Source: an uncultured Bacilli bacterium
Lineage (GTDB): Bacteria; Bacillota_I; Bacilli_A; RF39; UBA660
Direction: 5' to 3'
Length of the DNA: 24,741 nt
Assembly (NCBI GenBank): GCA_934098445.1
Contig: CAKOOW010000017.1
Coordinates: forward strand, 1-24,741
Shown here: piece after piece, positions 1 through 7,490 of the stretch
Layout of the letters: each line of letters begins with the position of its first letter
Numbering within the stretch: the first letter of the stretch is position 1
Notes under the pieces: model-generated
Database searches by the model: none
What the model was told of the DNA's origin: nothing
The model's input: the letters and a program-made list of their open reading frames with translations, nothing else
Made by a program: the position numbers and the translations under genes

Positions 1-26
1 TCGCTTTGGATTTTACTCTCTAACAT
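1..26 (-). CDS. Start of a gene downstream of rpsU, probably YqeY (GatB/YqeY family), partial
   Basis: An ATG at 26..24 lies 6 bases after a GGAG site and about 10 bases after the rpsU stop. It opens a frame reading MLESKIQS before the window edge cuts it. In Bacillota rpsU is very often followed by yqeY, a small GatB-related protein, and YqeY proteins start with a similar short helix. The identity therefore rests mostly on gene order plus eight residues. The tight spacing suggests co-transcription with rpsU. Confidence 0.5.
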
Positions 27-36
27 ACGCTACTCC

Positions 37-222
37 TTAATCTCTATGATGTTTTCTAGCATTACGAATCATTTCTTTTTTGGCTTCTCTTCTTTTTACG
101 CCTGGTTTTTCATAATGTTTTCTCTTTTTTAATTCTGAAGGGACACCACTTTTAGCAACTTTAACTTTCCACTTTTTAAGTGCACCATCAACGTTACCAT
201 CTTTTACCACTACTTTTGTCAT
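37..222 (-). CDS. rpsU: 30S ribosomal protein S21
   Basis: A 61-residue basic protein with the S21 pattern: N-terminal TKVVVKDGNVDGALKKWK, a central YEKPGVKRREAKK block and a very basic tail. S21 sits on the 30S platform near the anti-Shine-Dalgarno region and helps initiation. Two ATGs lie closer to the SD than the first in-frame ATG at 240, which precedes the SD and cannot be the start. The SD (AAGGGAGGG) lies 6 bases before the ATG at 222 and only 3 before the one at 225, so I place the start at 222. It has its own sigma-A promoter (252-281) and leads directly into a probable yqeY. Confidence 0.95.
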   Translation of the reverse strand: MTKVVVKDGNVDGALKKWKVKVAKSGVPSELKKRKHYEKPGVKRREAKKEMIRNARKHHRD

Positions 223-251
223 CATTATCCCTCCCTTCAATCAACAAGCCA

Positions 252-281
252 ATTATACCACAAAAAAAGAAAGAGTTTCAA
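252..281 (-). promoter_or_regulatory. Sigma-A type promoter of rpsU
   Basis: On the minus strand, TTGAAA (281..276) and TATAAT (257..252) are separated by 18 bases, with a TGG extended -10 just before TATAAT. The distance to the rpsU SD fits a short leader. This is one of the clearest promoters in the window. Confidence 0.75.
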
Positions 282-316
282 CTATTTTTCGCCTAATTAA
301 GCCTATTTTCTCTTTC

Positions 317-1252
317 TTAGTTTAAGTTATTCTTTAAATTATCCATATTATAGATATAAGTATCTTTAAAATAAGGAATATTCCCGGAAGTAGCGGGTGT
401 ATTAAAGATTATTATTAACTTACCATACTTAGTACCATCAACATTACCTTTGTTAATAATTTCGGTAACATCCGTAACTACAACATTATCAACAATCATT
501 TTCGTATTATTATTGTTATTATAATTAATGGCAAAATTACAAGTAGATGAGTCTCTAGCAGCTTGCCCAATATAACCTTTTCTGTCTTTATTCACGAAAG
601 TAAAACTAACTTTTTCGTAAACTACGGTATTATCATCGTCATAGAATAAGCCCATTTTTCCCTCTTCGCTACCACTGGCAACACTGGCAGGAGCGACATC
701 GCTTACATAACTACTAGGATTTTGAGGACAATTACCTAATATAGCACAAAAAATACCGGTAATGCCACCTAAAAAACCACCTAAAATACCCCAATCGATA
801 CCACCTACAGGCGAAGAAGAGCCACTAGCATTAGCAACTCCTGTATCAATGGGACCTACCGTACCATTGGTGAAGGTTTGGTAACTTATATAATAAAAGT
901 GACCAGATACACAATTAAAATAATTAGAGCGAACTAAAGCATTACTCTTACCATTAAATTTTAATGACATTACGCCATTACCCATAGTTTCCTCGCCACT
1001 ATAATAAGCATTAGCGCCAATCCCACTCCAAGAATCTCTGCTTTCAAAGTCACTATTATTAACTAAATTAGTTAAAGTAACATACTTGCTATCAATGAGA
1101 TTATTTAAAGAGTCATTAACCCCTTTATTATAAGCATTGATGGTACTACGATAATACGTATAATTACCAATAATAACAATTACTAAAGTTGCAAATAAAA
1201 GCAAGAAAGAATAAATTAAAGTTGTAGCAATAAAGCCATTTTTTTTTCGCAT
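317..1252 (-). CDS. Prepilin-like surface protein with a carbohydrate-binding-like segment
   Basis: A 311-residue protein. The start at 1252 follows an AGAGG site by 7 bases, whereas the upstream ATG in the same frame has none. The N-terminus is MRKKNGFIATTLIYSF followed by a long hydrophobic helix (about 7-30). This resembles a type IV prepilin: a short basic leader ending in Gly before Phe, then a helix, though the usual Glu5 is absent. Residues about 58-130 start with NLVNNSDFE and a Trp, as in CBM4/9-like or discoidin-like jelly-roll domains. A Gly/Pro/Cys-rich stretch (about 140-185) and a further beta-rich part with NFAINY and DNVVVTDVTEI follow, again like a carbohydrate-binding fold. 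It is probably exported and attached to the cell surface. It stands alone, separated from the peptide operon by a terminator. Function unknown. Confidence 0.6.
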   Translation of the reverse strand: MRKKNGFIATTLIYSFLLLFATLVIVIIGNYTYYRSTINAYNKGVNDSLNNLIDSKYVTLTNLVNNSDFESRDSWSGIGANAYYSGEETMGNGVMSLKFNGKSNALVRSNYFNCVSGHFYYISYQTFTNGTVGPIDTGVANASGSSSPVGGIDWGILGGFLGGITGIFCAILGNCPQNPSSYVSDVAPASVASGSEEGKMGLFYDDDNTVVYEKVSFTFVNKDRKGYIGQAARDSSTCNFAINYNNNNNTKMIVDNVVVTDVTEIINKGNVDGTKYGKLIIIFNTPATSGNIPYFKDTYIYNMDNLKNNLN

Positions 1253-1283
1253 AACTAAACCTCTATTATCTAGAGTATAACAC

Positions 1284-1309
1284 AAAAAAAGGACCAAATA
1301 AAGGTCCTT
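1284..1309 (-). terminator. Intrinsic terminator of the peptide operon
   Basis: On the minus strand a 7-bp perfect stem AAGGACC/GGTCCTT with a 7-base loop is followed by a run of T. It lies about 60 bases after the stop of the last GG-peptide gene and just before the promoter region of the pilin-like gene, so it closes the transporter-peptide operon. Confidence 0.8.
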
Positions 1310-1369
1310 ATCATTAAATAAATAAATTATATCTAAATATTATACGAAAGATTGAAAGCAAAAGAGCCA

Positions 1370-1531
1370 TTAACAAAATCTCCCTTGAATAAATCTTTTT
1401 AGAGTAGATCCTAAAGTATTACCTAAGTCTTTAAAAGTCGATAAAGCTCTTACCATTGAGTTAATAAAACTTACTAACGTAATACTTGAACCTCCTCTTA
1501 TCATCATTAATTCATCATTTTTAATTATCAT
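1370..1531 (-). CDS. Double-glycine leader peptide A (putative bacteriocin or signal precursor)
   Basis: A 53-residue precursor. Leader MIIKNDELMMIRGG (14 residues) ends in Gly-Gly, the cleavage site of C39-peptidase exporters. The predicted mature part is 39 residues, amphipathic and basic. It starts SSITLVSF, contains FKDLGNTLGSTLKRF and ends QGRFC with a terminal Cys. It is preceded by an AGAAAGGA site about 9 bases upstream of the ATG. It is the last of three peptide genes after the exporter, 15 bases after gene B, and is followed by the terminator at 1284-1309. The leader end LMMIRGG is identical to that of peptide C. No known bacteriocin class is recognised in the core; a two-peptide or cationic class II type, or a communication peptide, are the options. 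Too short for usual gene callers. Confidence 0.8.
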   Translation of the reverse strand: MIIKNDELMMIRGGSSITLVSFINSMVRALSTFKDLGNTLGSTLKRFIQGRFC

Positions 1532-1546
1532 TTAAATATTTCCTTT

Positions 1547-1702
1547 CTACTTACAACATAAACCGCCACAGATATAGACACGTAGTCTAAAAGCCCAGTA
1601 ACGCCCTAGTCTCTTTGATTTTTCTATATTAATTATTAAACTTTCTAAGAAGGTTTTAGTACCTCCCCGATAAGTTTTTAGTTCTTCTAAACTTAAATTC
1701 AT
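1547..1702 (-). CDS. Double-glycine leader peptide B with Cys-rich C-terminus
   Basis: A 51-residue precursor. Leader MNLSLEELKTYRGG is 14 residues, as in its two neighbours, and has the classic pattern of acidic and hydrophobic residues before Gly-Gly (LSLEEL). The predicted core has 37 residues: a basic middle (KSKRLGRYWAFRLRVY) and the ending ICGGLCCK with three Cys in six positions. Those Cys could form a disulfide or be modified, but no modification enzyme is encoded in the operon. An AGG lies 5 bases before the ATG, overlapping the stop region of gene C, so the two are probably translationally linked. Its leader differs from the near-identical A and C leaders, so it may be a partner with another role. 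Confidence 0.8.
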   Translation of the reverse strand: MNLSLEELKTYRGGTKTFLESLIINIEKSKRLGRYWAFRLRVYICGGLCCK

Positions 1703-1708
1703 ATATAC

Positions 1709-1846
1709 CTACTTACAGATATTAGAGGTTTGAAATAAGCCATTAAAGAATCCTATTAAGAAAGCTCCTAAACTAGCTATAAACATAATAGAAGTGGGTT
1801 TCCATCCTCCTCTTATCATCATTAATTCTTGGGTTTCTAATTGCAT
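1709..1846 (-). CDS. Double-glycine leader peptide C (hydrophobic core)
   Basis: A 45-residue precursor. Leader MQLETQELMMIRGG (14 residues) has a GG cleavage site, and the predicted 31-residue core begins WKPTS. It then has a hydrophobic glycine-spaced helix (FIASLGAFLIGFFNGLF) and ends NICK. Glycine-spaced helices (GxxxG type) are typical of membrane-acting two-peptide class IIb bacteriocins, which is the closest analogy I can offer. The ATG lies 18 bases after the exporter stop and has AAAGGA about 9 bases upstream, so it is the first cargo gene of the operon. Function is inferred from leader and neighbourhood; no homolog is recognised. Confidence 0.8.
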   Translation of the reverse strand: MQLETQELMMIRGGWKPTSIMFIASLGAFLIGFFNGLFQTSNICK

Positions 1847-1864
1847 AATATATATTCCTTTCTT

Positions 1865-3880
1865 TTAATTATCTAATTTAATTTCTCTATCAAATAAGTC
1901 TTTTAGATGACGATGAGTTATATAGATTAAAGTTATATCGGGATACTCTAATTTTATATTCTTAATAATATTCTTTTCCATAGATTCTTCTACTCCACTT
2001 AAAGCTTCATCTAAGATTAAGATTTTATTATCTTTTAGAAGGGTTCTGGCTAAGATAAGACGCATAACTTCTCCTCCAGATAAATTAGTTTCATCTTCAA
2101 GAAGAATAGTCTCTAAGTGATTAGTTTCTTTATCTATAAGTTTATCTAAGTAACATATTTTTAAGACTTTAGTTAACTTACTAACTGGTATATCTTTTCC
2201 TAGCGTTATATTTTCTAAGATACTACCTCTAAACAAAGACTCATCTTGACTAACATAACTAATCGACTCCCGAAGACTATTTAAGTTATAATCACTTAAG
2301 TTTATCCCATTAATTAGGATATTTCCAGTAGTTGGTTTATAAAATCCAAAGAGCAATTTAACTAAACTAGATTTCCCAGAACCGGATTCACCAGTGAGAA
2401 TAATTTTTTCTCCAGATTTTATTTCTTGATTTAGATTCTTTAGGACATAGTTAAGACTATTATAAGTAAAACTTACATTCTGGATACTTATATTCCCCCC
2501 GGTAAATGTTAATCCTTTAGACTCTTCTTCTTTTAAAGACATAAATTCACTTAAATGAAGATAATTTTCTTCAAGATAAGATATTCTTGGAAGACTATTT
2601 AAACATTCTTTAAATGTATTTACAAGAGTTGTACTTAAAGTAAGATAAGTAAATAAGTCTACTAACTCTATTAGATTCTTATTAACTAGTATTAGAGCAA
2701 TACTAATACTTAGGATATTTAAGATATCTAAGAAAAATTCTTCTATTACTTTATATTTACTTAAAGAATGTAAATAAGTCTTATTAGTATCTAAGTAGTT
2801 AAGTAACTTTCTTTTATATTTCTTTAGAAAATAATCACTCTTAGAGAGTCTTTTAATCATTTTAACTTTTCTAATAGTCTCTAGGAGTACTTCTTGATAA
2901 GAATTACTTTCTATTATAGTATTTTTTAAGTCTTTCTTATTTAGTTTAATACTAAGTAATTTAAGGACTAAATAAATACTTAAGATAATAATTAGTAAGA
3001 GACCTAGAGTATTATTAATGATAAATATAAGACTTAAGATAGATATTATCTCTAAGAGTCCTAAAAAGATACTTAAGATAAGTTCTAAGAAGGCTTCTTT
3101 AAAAGTATTTAAGTCATTAACATACTTATTTATTCTCCCCATTGATATGAGTTCTAAATTAGATATAGGAAGTAAAAACAAATGATTGATAAAACTCACA
3201 GTAAAGTCATATGATAGATGCCAATCAGTAGATATTACTTTACTTTGGAAAATACTACTTATAATAGCTTTAAAGATAGTTAGAATAATAAATACTATTA
3301 TGATATATAAACTATTTAGATGAACTACTACTTTTAGATAATAACTAAGAATTAAGCTTATTAAGGATAAGATAATTCCTAAGAATATAATAGTAATTAG
3401 TTCTTTCTTATAGACTCTAAAAGTACTTAAGAATAAGTCTTTTAAGGTCTTTTCTTTTCCTAGATGAATAATATTACCTAGGGGAATAGCTTTAATAGCA
3501 ATACCTGTCCACATGGTATTTAACTCTTCCCAAGAGATTTTTTCGATCCCGCTAGATGGATTCATAATAGTAACTTTCTTCTTTGATGTCTTTAGTAAAA
3601 GAATAAAATGGCCATAAGAATTATTATAGGTACAATGAAGAATTAGAGGTACTTTAGTAGTTTTTAAGTCTTCTATAGTTAGTTTTAAACCCTTCGCATC
3701 AAAGCCATAACTATTTAGAGCTAAAACCATGTCATAAGCGCTTATGCCAGTTTTATCTAAATGGGTATCTAATTTAATTCTTTCTAAAGACACATAACCT
3801 TTATAGTATTTTACAAGACTGTAAATCACCGCAGGACCACAATCATTAACATCACTTTGTCTTGTTATCAATCTTTTCAT
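1865..3880 (-). CDS. C39-peptidase ABC transporter for double-glycine peptides
   Basis: A 671-residue exporter that cuts GG leaders and pumps the peptide out using ATP. Domains: peptidase C39 (1-130) with Q8 and the DCG motif carrying nucleophile C14, and catalytic H91. The third catalytic position reads N107-P108 where the family usually has Asp-Pro. Transmembrane domain about 160-425. ATPase domain with Walker A GESGSGKS (497-504), signature LSGGE (600-604), Walker B ILILDE (620-625) and switch His656. The frame runs 48 codons further upstream, but GGAGG 6 bases before the ATG at 3880 fixes the start there. Three GG-leader peptide genes follow immediately, which makes them its likely cargo. 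No HlyD-type accessory protein is present. The upstream region carries the element also found in front of the Rpn gene. Confidence 0.93.
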   Translation of the reverse strand: MKRLITRQSDVNDCGPAVIYSLVKYYKGYVSLERIKLDTHLDKTGISAYDMVLALNSYGFDAKGLKLTIEDLKTTKVPLILHCTYNNSYGHFILLLKTSKKKVTIMNPSSGIEKISWEELNTMWTGIAIKAIPLGNIIHLGKEKTLKDLFLSTFRVYKKELITIIFLGIILSLISLILSYYLKVVVHLNSLYIIIVFIILTIFKAIISSIFQSKVISTDWHLSYDFTVSFINHLFLLPISNLELISMGRINKYVNDLNTFKEAFLELILSIFLGLLEIISILSLIFIINNTLGLLLIIILSIYLVLKLLSIKLNKKDLKNTIIESNSYQEVLLETIRKVKMIKRLSKSDYFLKKYKRKLLNYLDTNKTYLHSLSKYKVIEEFFLDILNILSISIALILVNKNLIELVDLFTYLTLSTTLVNTFKECLNSLPRISYLEENYLHLSEFMSLKEEESKGLTFTGGNISIQNVSFTYNSLNYVLKNLNQEIKSGEKIILTGESGSGKSSLVKLLFGFYKPTTGNILINGINLSDYNLNSLRESISYVSQDESLFRGSILENITLGKDIPVSKLTKVLKICYLDKLIDKETNHLETILLEDETNLSGGEVMRLILARTLLKDNKILILDEALSGVEESMEKNIIKNIKLEYPDITLIYITHRHLKDLFDREIKLDN

Positions 3881-3890
3881 TTTTAACCTC

Positions 3891-3954
3891 CTATATATAT
3901 ATATTGGCGGTCGATGGCGATTTTTGTTCATAAATTGCAAAAAAAATGCAAAAA
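3891..3954 (-). promoter_or_regulatory. Upstream element of the peptide exporter, copy 1 of 2
   Basis: Read on the minus strand this has two TTTTTGCA repeats 11 bases apart (one helical turn), then ATTTATGAA and AAAATCG. A 14-base variable stretch and a (TA)6 run follow, directly abutting the SD of the transporter. The same arrangement, without gaps, occurs at 16170-16233: 15/15 identical at the TA end, 32/35 at the TTGCA end, only 5/14 between. The TA run probably holds the -10. The spaced conserved repeats look like an activator site, but this is inference. Confidence 0.5.
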
Positions 3955-4042
3955 TTTGTAATTTTTTGCATTTTTCCACCTTTAGCAATCTTTTTCTTGA
4001 AGAAATTCTACTTGAGGTAAACAATTATCTTTAAGCCTTTTT

Positions 4043-4091
4043 CTGGTGTGAAACTTTTTTACTCATTTTAGATAAAAAAGTTTCACACCAG
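4043..4091. repeat. Perfect 19-bp inverted repeat (hairpin)
   Basis: Arms CTGGTGTGAAACTTTTTTA (4043-4061) and its exact reverse complement (4073-4091) flank an 11-base loop. It lies between the stop of the CmpB-like gene and the exporter promoter element, both on the minus strand. A T run does not follow the stem on either strand, so it is not a textbook terminator, although it may still end or protect the upstream transcript. A weaker minus-strand hairpin (AGAC/GTCT) followed by T6 lies just upstream at about 4100-4122. Confidence 0.75.
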
Positions 4092-4129
4092 AGTTTTAAA
4101 AAAGCAAGACTTAAGGTCTCACTTCAAAA

Positions 4130-4888
4130 TTATTTTCTGGACTTTTTCTTATTTTTACTTTTTTTAGACTTTTTAATTTCTTTTTCTTGCTTTTTAACCT
4201 TCGTAATTAATTCTTGTTCTTTTCGATTATTTTTAGAGATATCTGGGAAGGCTTTAAATAAACGGTTACCTACAAACTTTAAGTTTTCGATTTCACCTTT
4301 ATATTTCTTTTCTAAAAGAGCTGGTATCATTCTTAGTTTTTCACTTTTTAATTCTTCGGCAATAATTATACGATGACGAAGATTATAAGCAATGATACAA
4401 GAAAATATCATATCTAAAACAAAGATAATAAGAATAATGGTTCCCGTTATCATAATAAAGTTATCACTAAAATGCGTACGAAATTGAAATAATAAAGGAT
4501 TAATTAAACGAATAATTAATACGGAACCAATTCCAAAGAGAATAGAATTTTTTAAACAAATCCGCCCATTGATATTATCTTTTCGGTAAGAATAATCCCA
4601 CCAACGATTATGGAAGATAAGTTCTAAGACATAGCTAGTGTAATATTCAACAGTACTGGTAATTAAAGCTCCCATTAAAAAAAGAATAATGATATCATTT
4701 TGATACTTAGATAGAAGCCAAGTAATAAGGACAAACCCTACCCCATAGATAGGACATATTGGTCCGAACAAAAAACCCCGATTAACGAGTTTTTTCGTAT
4801 TAATACTACATTTAATTACTTCCATTGTATAGCCAAGAAAACTAGCTATAATAAAGTATAAAAAGATTTCCATTATTCTTAAATACAT
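4130..4888 (-). CDS. Putative ABC-transporter-type membrane protein, CmpB family (PF06541-like)
   Basis: A 252-residue protein with about five membrane segments and the family signatures: GFLFGPICPIYGVG (about 38-51), then S-x2-EYYTSYVLELIF, NRWWDYS and NGRICLKNSILFG (about 78-120). Members are annotated as putative ABC permeases, but the biochemical role is not established. A long cytosolic tail (about 175-252) ends in a Lys-rich stretch (KKSKKSKNKKKSRK). The ATG at 4888 follows the upstream stop by 2 bases, with GGAG inside the end of the upstream gene, so translation is coupled to the VirB2-like gene. Confidence 0.8.
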   Translation of the reverse strand: MYLRIMEIFLYFIIASFLGYTMEVIKCSINTKKLVNRGFLFGPICPIYGVGFVLITWLLSKYQNDIIILFLMGALITSTVEYYTSYVLELIFHNRWWDYSYRKDNINGRICLKNSILFGIGSVLIIRLINPLLFQFRTHFSDNFIMITGTIILIIFVLDMIFSCIIAYNLRHRIIIAEELKSEKLRMIPALLEKKYKGEIENLKFVGNRLFKAFPDISKNNRKEQELITKVKKQEKEIKKSKKSKNKKKSRK

Positions 4889-4890
4889 AA

Positions 4891-5325
4891 TTATTCTCCG
4901 TATCTTGTGACTTCACAGTCATTAGGATTAAATAGACAAGTAAAACACATTTGGTATTCATTATTCTTAGAGTCTTCATAACCATCAATAATTAGATTAA
5001 ATATTCCATTAATAATTCCAGGAGCCATAAAAACTAGAATAGCCGCAATACATCTTTTGGCAAATTGGACTAAATTTTTCTGTAAGCTATCAGCCCCACT
5101 AATAACTGCCTTGGAAACATCAATGGTACCATAAACAATTAAGACTATGGGCACAATTATTTTTACAGCGAAAATAGCATAACCCACAATTCTAAGAGCT
5201 AGTTTAACACCATTCTCCCCACAAGGGTTATCAATAGTAGTGGTAGTTGTCGCAGCCATAACGGGATTTAAGAATACAAATAATCCTAAAACGAATAATA
5301 ATATATATAAATGTTTCTTCTTCAT
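4891..5325 (-). CDS. Small exported two-TM protein, VirB2/TrbC-like architecture
   Basis: A 144-residue protein. Signal peptide MKKKHLYILLFVLGLFVFL...PVMA (cleavage near residue 25), a Thr-rich stretch, TM1 (about 48-70), a polar linker SGADSLQKNLVQFAKR and TM2 (about 90-112). The short tail has CFTCLFNPNDC. Total size, signal peptide, two hydrophobic helices and a basic hinge match VirB2/TrbC-type pilins of type IV secretion, but no other T4SS gene is present, so the resemblance may be only architectural. Cysteines cluster at the periphery (NPCG, KRC, CFTC, NDC). It has an SD (GAGG) and its own extended -10 promoter, and it shares an operon with the CmpB-like gene. Confidence 0.55.
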   Translation of the reverse strand: MKKKHLYILLFVLGLFVFLNPVMAATTTTTIDNPCGENGVKLALRIVGYAIFAVKIIVPIVLIVYGTIDVSKAVISGADSLQKNLVQFAKRCIAAILVFMAPGIINGIFNLIIDGYEDSKNNEYQMCFTCLFNPNDCEVTRYGE

Positions 5326-5343
5326 AAGAACCTCACTTCCTAG

Positions 5344-5352
5344 ATTATATCA
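5344..5352 (-). promoter_or_regulatory. Extended -10 promoter of the VirB2-like/CmpB-like operon
   Basis: The minus strand reads TGATATAAT (a TGn extension plus TATAAT) about 20 bases before the ATG at 5325. A weak -35 (TTTTAA) lies 17 bases upstream. The 5391-5420 hairpin separates it from the gene before. Confidence 0.5.
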
Positions 5353-5390
5353 TACTCGCTCTTTTCTTAAAAGATAAAATGAGTATTTTT

Positions 5391-5420
5391 AAAACTAGGA
5401 ATGTATTTCTTCCTAGTTTT
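5391..5420 (-). terminator. Hairpin terminator after the first surface-protein gene
   Basis: An 11-bp perfect stem AAAACTAGGAA/TTCCTAGTTTT with an 8-base loop starts 3 bases after the stop of the 680-residue surface protein. The arm supplies only a short TTTT, so it may be leaky. Confidence 0.6.
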
Positions 5421-5423
5421 CCC

Positions 5424-7466
5424 TTATGGTCTATAAGGATCATTCATACTTCCATCACCATTATTTAAGACATCTAGTGAGAGATTCAATACAGGTCGAA
5501 CCCCGCCGCCGCCGTAGTCAAGGAAGATATTTCCATTTGGAGACACGGCTATCACGCCAGAGGAGTCGCCGTCAAAGAAGAGCGGTGTTAAGGTCAAATA
5601 ACCAGACCCTGAATATAGGTAATAACCATTTACGTTATCGTCCGCTCCTAACCCACCGCCGGCTAGTACAACTTCAGTGGCATTTATTAGTCCAACATGA
5701 TATCTTAAAGCTCCATTGCCATTTTTGGTGTCACTAACTGTAAAAGCATCATTCTGCTGCGGACATCTCAAATTAAATTTTCTTTGTGATGGTGAATCAT
5801 AAAAGTTATAAAAGGTTTTGGCCGTCCCAGCTCCCAAACTAGGCTTAATTGAAGATAAACGACGAACACTATAAAAATTGTTAGTTATCGCAATCGGTCC
5901 CTGTCCTGGCCCACCGCTGATGCTTAGGCTGCGATCATTACAAAAAATATTATCGGCTAAGTATTGTTCATTTTCCGTACCGGAAATATTGGTTTTATAC
6001 CAATTATCTAAATAAGTTTTTATAGTTGAGTCATTTGTATTAGTCTGAGCTACTTCTTTACTGGAAGTGCCATACCGAACATAACCATATTTTACGGAAG
6101 CACTTGAATCACCAGCTGTTACCCTAAATATTTTCTTTAATTCCCAACCACTAGAATAACTAGCATTTGAATTGCCAAAAGTATAATAACCTACATAATC
6201 TGAGGTCATCGCACTTCCTAATACGGCAATCGGATTCTTTAGAGTAAATTTTCTTGTACTTTCATCGAACGTATATTCTTTAGCAATATAATAAGTATCC
6301 GTATTCTTAAAGCTAATTGTTGAATAATACTCAGTAGGTTCTACTATAGCATCACGATTACCATACATGTAACCAACACCCGCATTGTCAGCATAAACAT
6401 ACGAATTAGTAGCTTCTTGAACATTATCTTTTTTCCAATATAAGTTGAATGCGGAAGTGCCAATTTGTCTATCCGTACTACTTTGACCATTGGTATGAGC
6501 AGATGTACCATCATAGATTACTCTAACAGTACCATCGCCATTAATACGAATAATACGCCAATACATATCCTTACCTGCCCTATTAATTGTTGTACAATTT
6601 TTATTATAGTCTAAATCTTTTTGACAAGTTTCCATAGAATCATATTCTCTATATCCGGCTAATGTTTCACTATAACCATATACTACATCAGGAGCGTCAT
6701 CTGCCCATTTTCCAAATTTAACATAGTTATTAGCAACATTACCTCTATAATAGTAACTAGTTCCATAAGTATCAGAGGCACTACAAACATACCCATCCGT
6801 TGCCTCTTCTTTAGTAACATTAACGGTCCCATCACTATTGATTGTCGGACACTTACCAGTCGTATCAACCGAAGCTATAATCTTATCCATAGCAATATCA
6901 GCTGCTTTTATATTCGTTGGAGCTGCATTTACTACTACTTTAGATTTGAATACTTTATTTTGGGCATCATCACTTAAAGTAACACTTTCATCCATCCAAA
7001 GAGAAATACTATAATCCTTACTACCATTAGGAGCCAAAATACCAGTATCAAGAGTTCTCGACTCTGTACTACCCTTTACTACGGTTGTAGCCGTATTATA
7101 ACTACTTAATAACTTAATATCTTTATTATTAACTAATACTGCTAAATAATTACTATTTAAAGTAGTACCTTCTAACATCTCCATATTAAGACTATACTTA
7201 GCCGATACACTACAAGTATTCTTTAAAGTAAAAGTATAAGGAGTAAGTTTACGCCCTTCTTCATCTGTAATTGGATGCATATTAGTTAAGTTTATTTCAT
7301 TCGCTTGATTAGCAAGCTCTAAAGAAAAACACTTACTTACTCCTACATTAGTCTTATCTTGAATAACTGTATATCGCCACCAAGCATAGGAAAAACCTAT
7401 GCCTAATATTAGTAATAACACTATTACAATAATTATTATATTCTTATTATTTAACTTATCTTTCAT
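5424..7466 (-). CDS. Large anchored surface protein with C-terminal VRPVL module (DUF6273-like)
   Basis: A 680-residue protein. Residues 1-30 are a basic start plus one membrane helix (IIIIVIVLLLILGIGFSYA), which probably anchors it outside the cell. Residues 35-180 are beta-rich and resemble TasA/camelysin-like domains (KCFSLEL, YTFTLKNTCS). The rest has the motifs SYYYRGNVANNYVKF and YWRIIRINGDGTVRVIYDG, and ends with GGGGVRPVLNLSLDVLNNGDG then NDPY. I associate that ending with DUF6273-like modules of gut Bacillota. SD AAAGGA; start 24 bases after the stop of the frameshifted paralog, so same operon. The last 60 or so codons are far more GC-rich than the rest (46 of 80 bases at 5501-5580 are G or C). 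Function unknown; adhesion or cell-surface recognition is a guess. Confidence 0.7.
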   Translation of the reverse strand: MKDKLNNKNIIIIVIVLLLILGIGFSYAWWRYTVIQDKTNVGVSKCFSLELANQANEINLTNMHPITDEEGRKLTPYTFTLKNTCSVSAKYSLNMEMLEGTTLNSNYLAVLVNNKDIKLLSSYNTATTVVKGSTESRTLDTGILAPNGSKDYSISLWMDESVTLSDDAQNKVFKSKVVVNAAPTNIKAADIAMDKIIASVDTTGKCPTINSDGTVNVTKEEATDGYVCSASDTYGTSYYYRGNVANNYVKFGKWADDAPDVVYGYSETLAGYREYDSMETCQKDLDYNKNCTTINRAGKDMYWRIIRINGDGTVRVIYDGTSAHTNGQSSTDRQIGTSAFNLYWKKDNVQEATNSYVYADNAGVGYMYGNRDAIVEPTEYYSTISFKNTDTYYIAKEYTFDESTRKFTLKNPIAVLGSAMTSDYVGYYTFGNSNASYSSGWELKKIFRVTAGDSSASVKYGYVRYGTSSKEVAQTNTNDSTIKTYLDNWYKTNISGTENEQYLADNIFCNDRSLSISGGPGQGPIAITNNFYSVRRLSSIKPSLGAGTAKTFYNFYDSPSQRKFNLRCPQQNDAFTVSDTKNGNGALRYHVGLINATEVVLAGGGLGADDNVNGYYLYSGSGYLTLTPLFFDGDSSGVIAVSPNGNIFLDYGGGGVRPVLNLSLDVLNNGDGSMNDPYRP

Positions 7467-7490
7467 ATACTAAATCCTTTACTAATAATA

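Noticed and set aside
3881..4024. 48-codon N-terminal extension of the C39 exporter
   Set aside because: The peptidase domain starts at the ATG with a perfect SD at 3880; the extension is regulatory DNA translated by chance.
4891..5325. Type IV secretion locus
   Set aside because: Only the two-TM VirB2-like layout is present; no ATPase, VirB6 or relaxase genes nearby.
5426..5737. Plus-strand frame of 103 codons
   Set aside because: Arg/His-rich shadow of the GC-rich 3' end of the surface-protein gene; no SD.
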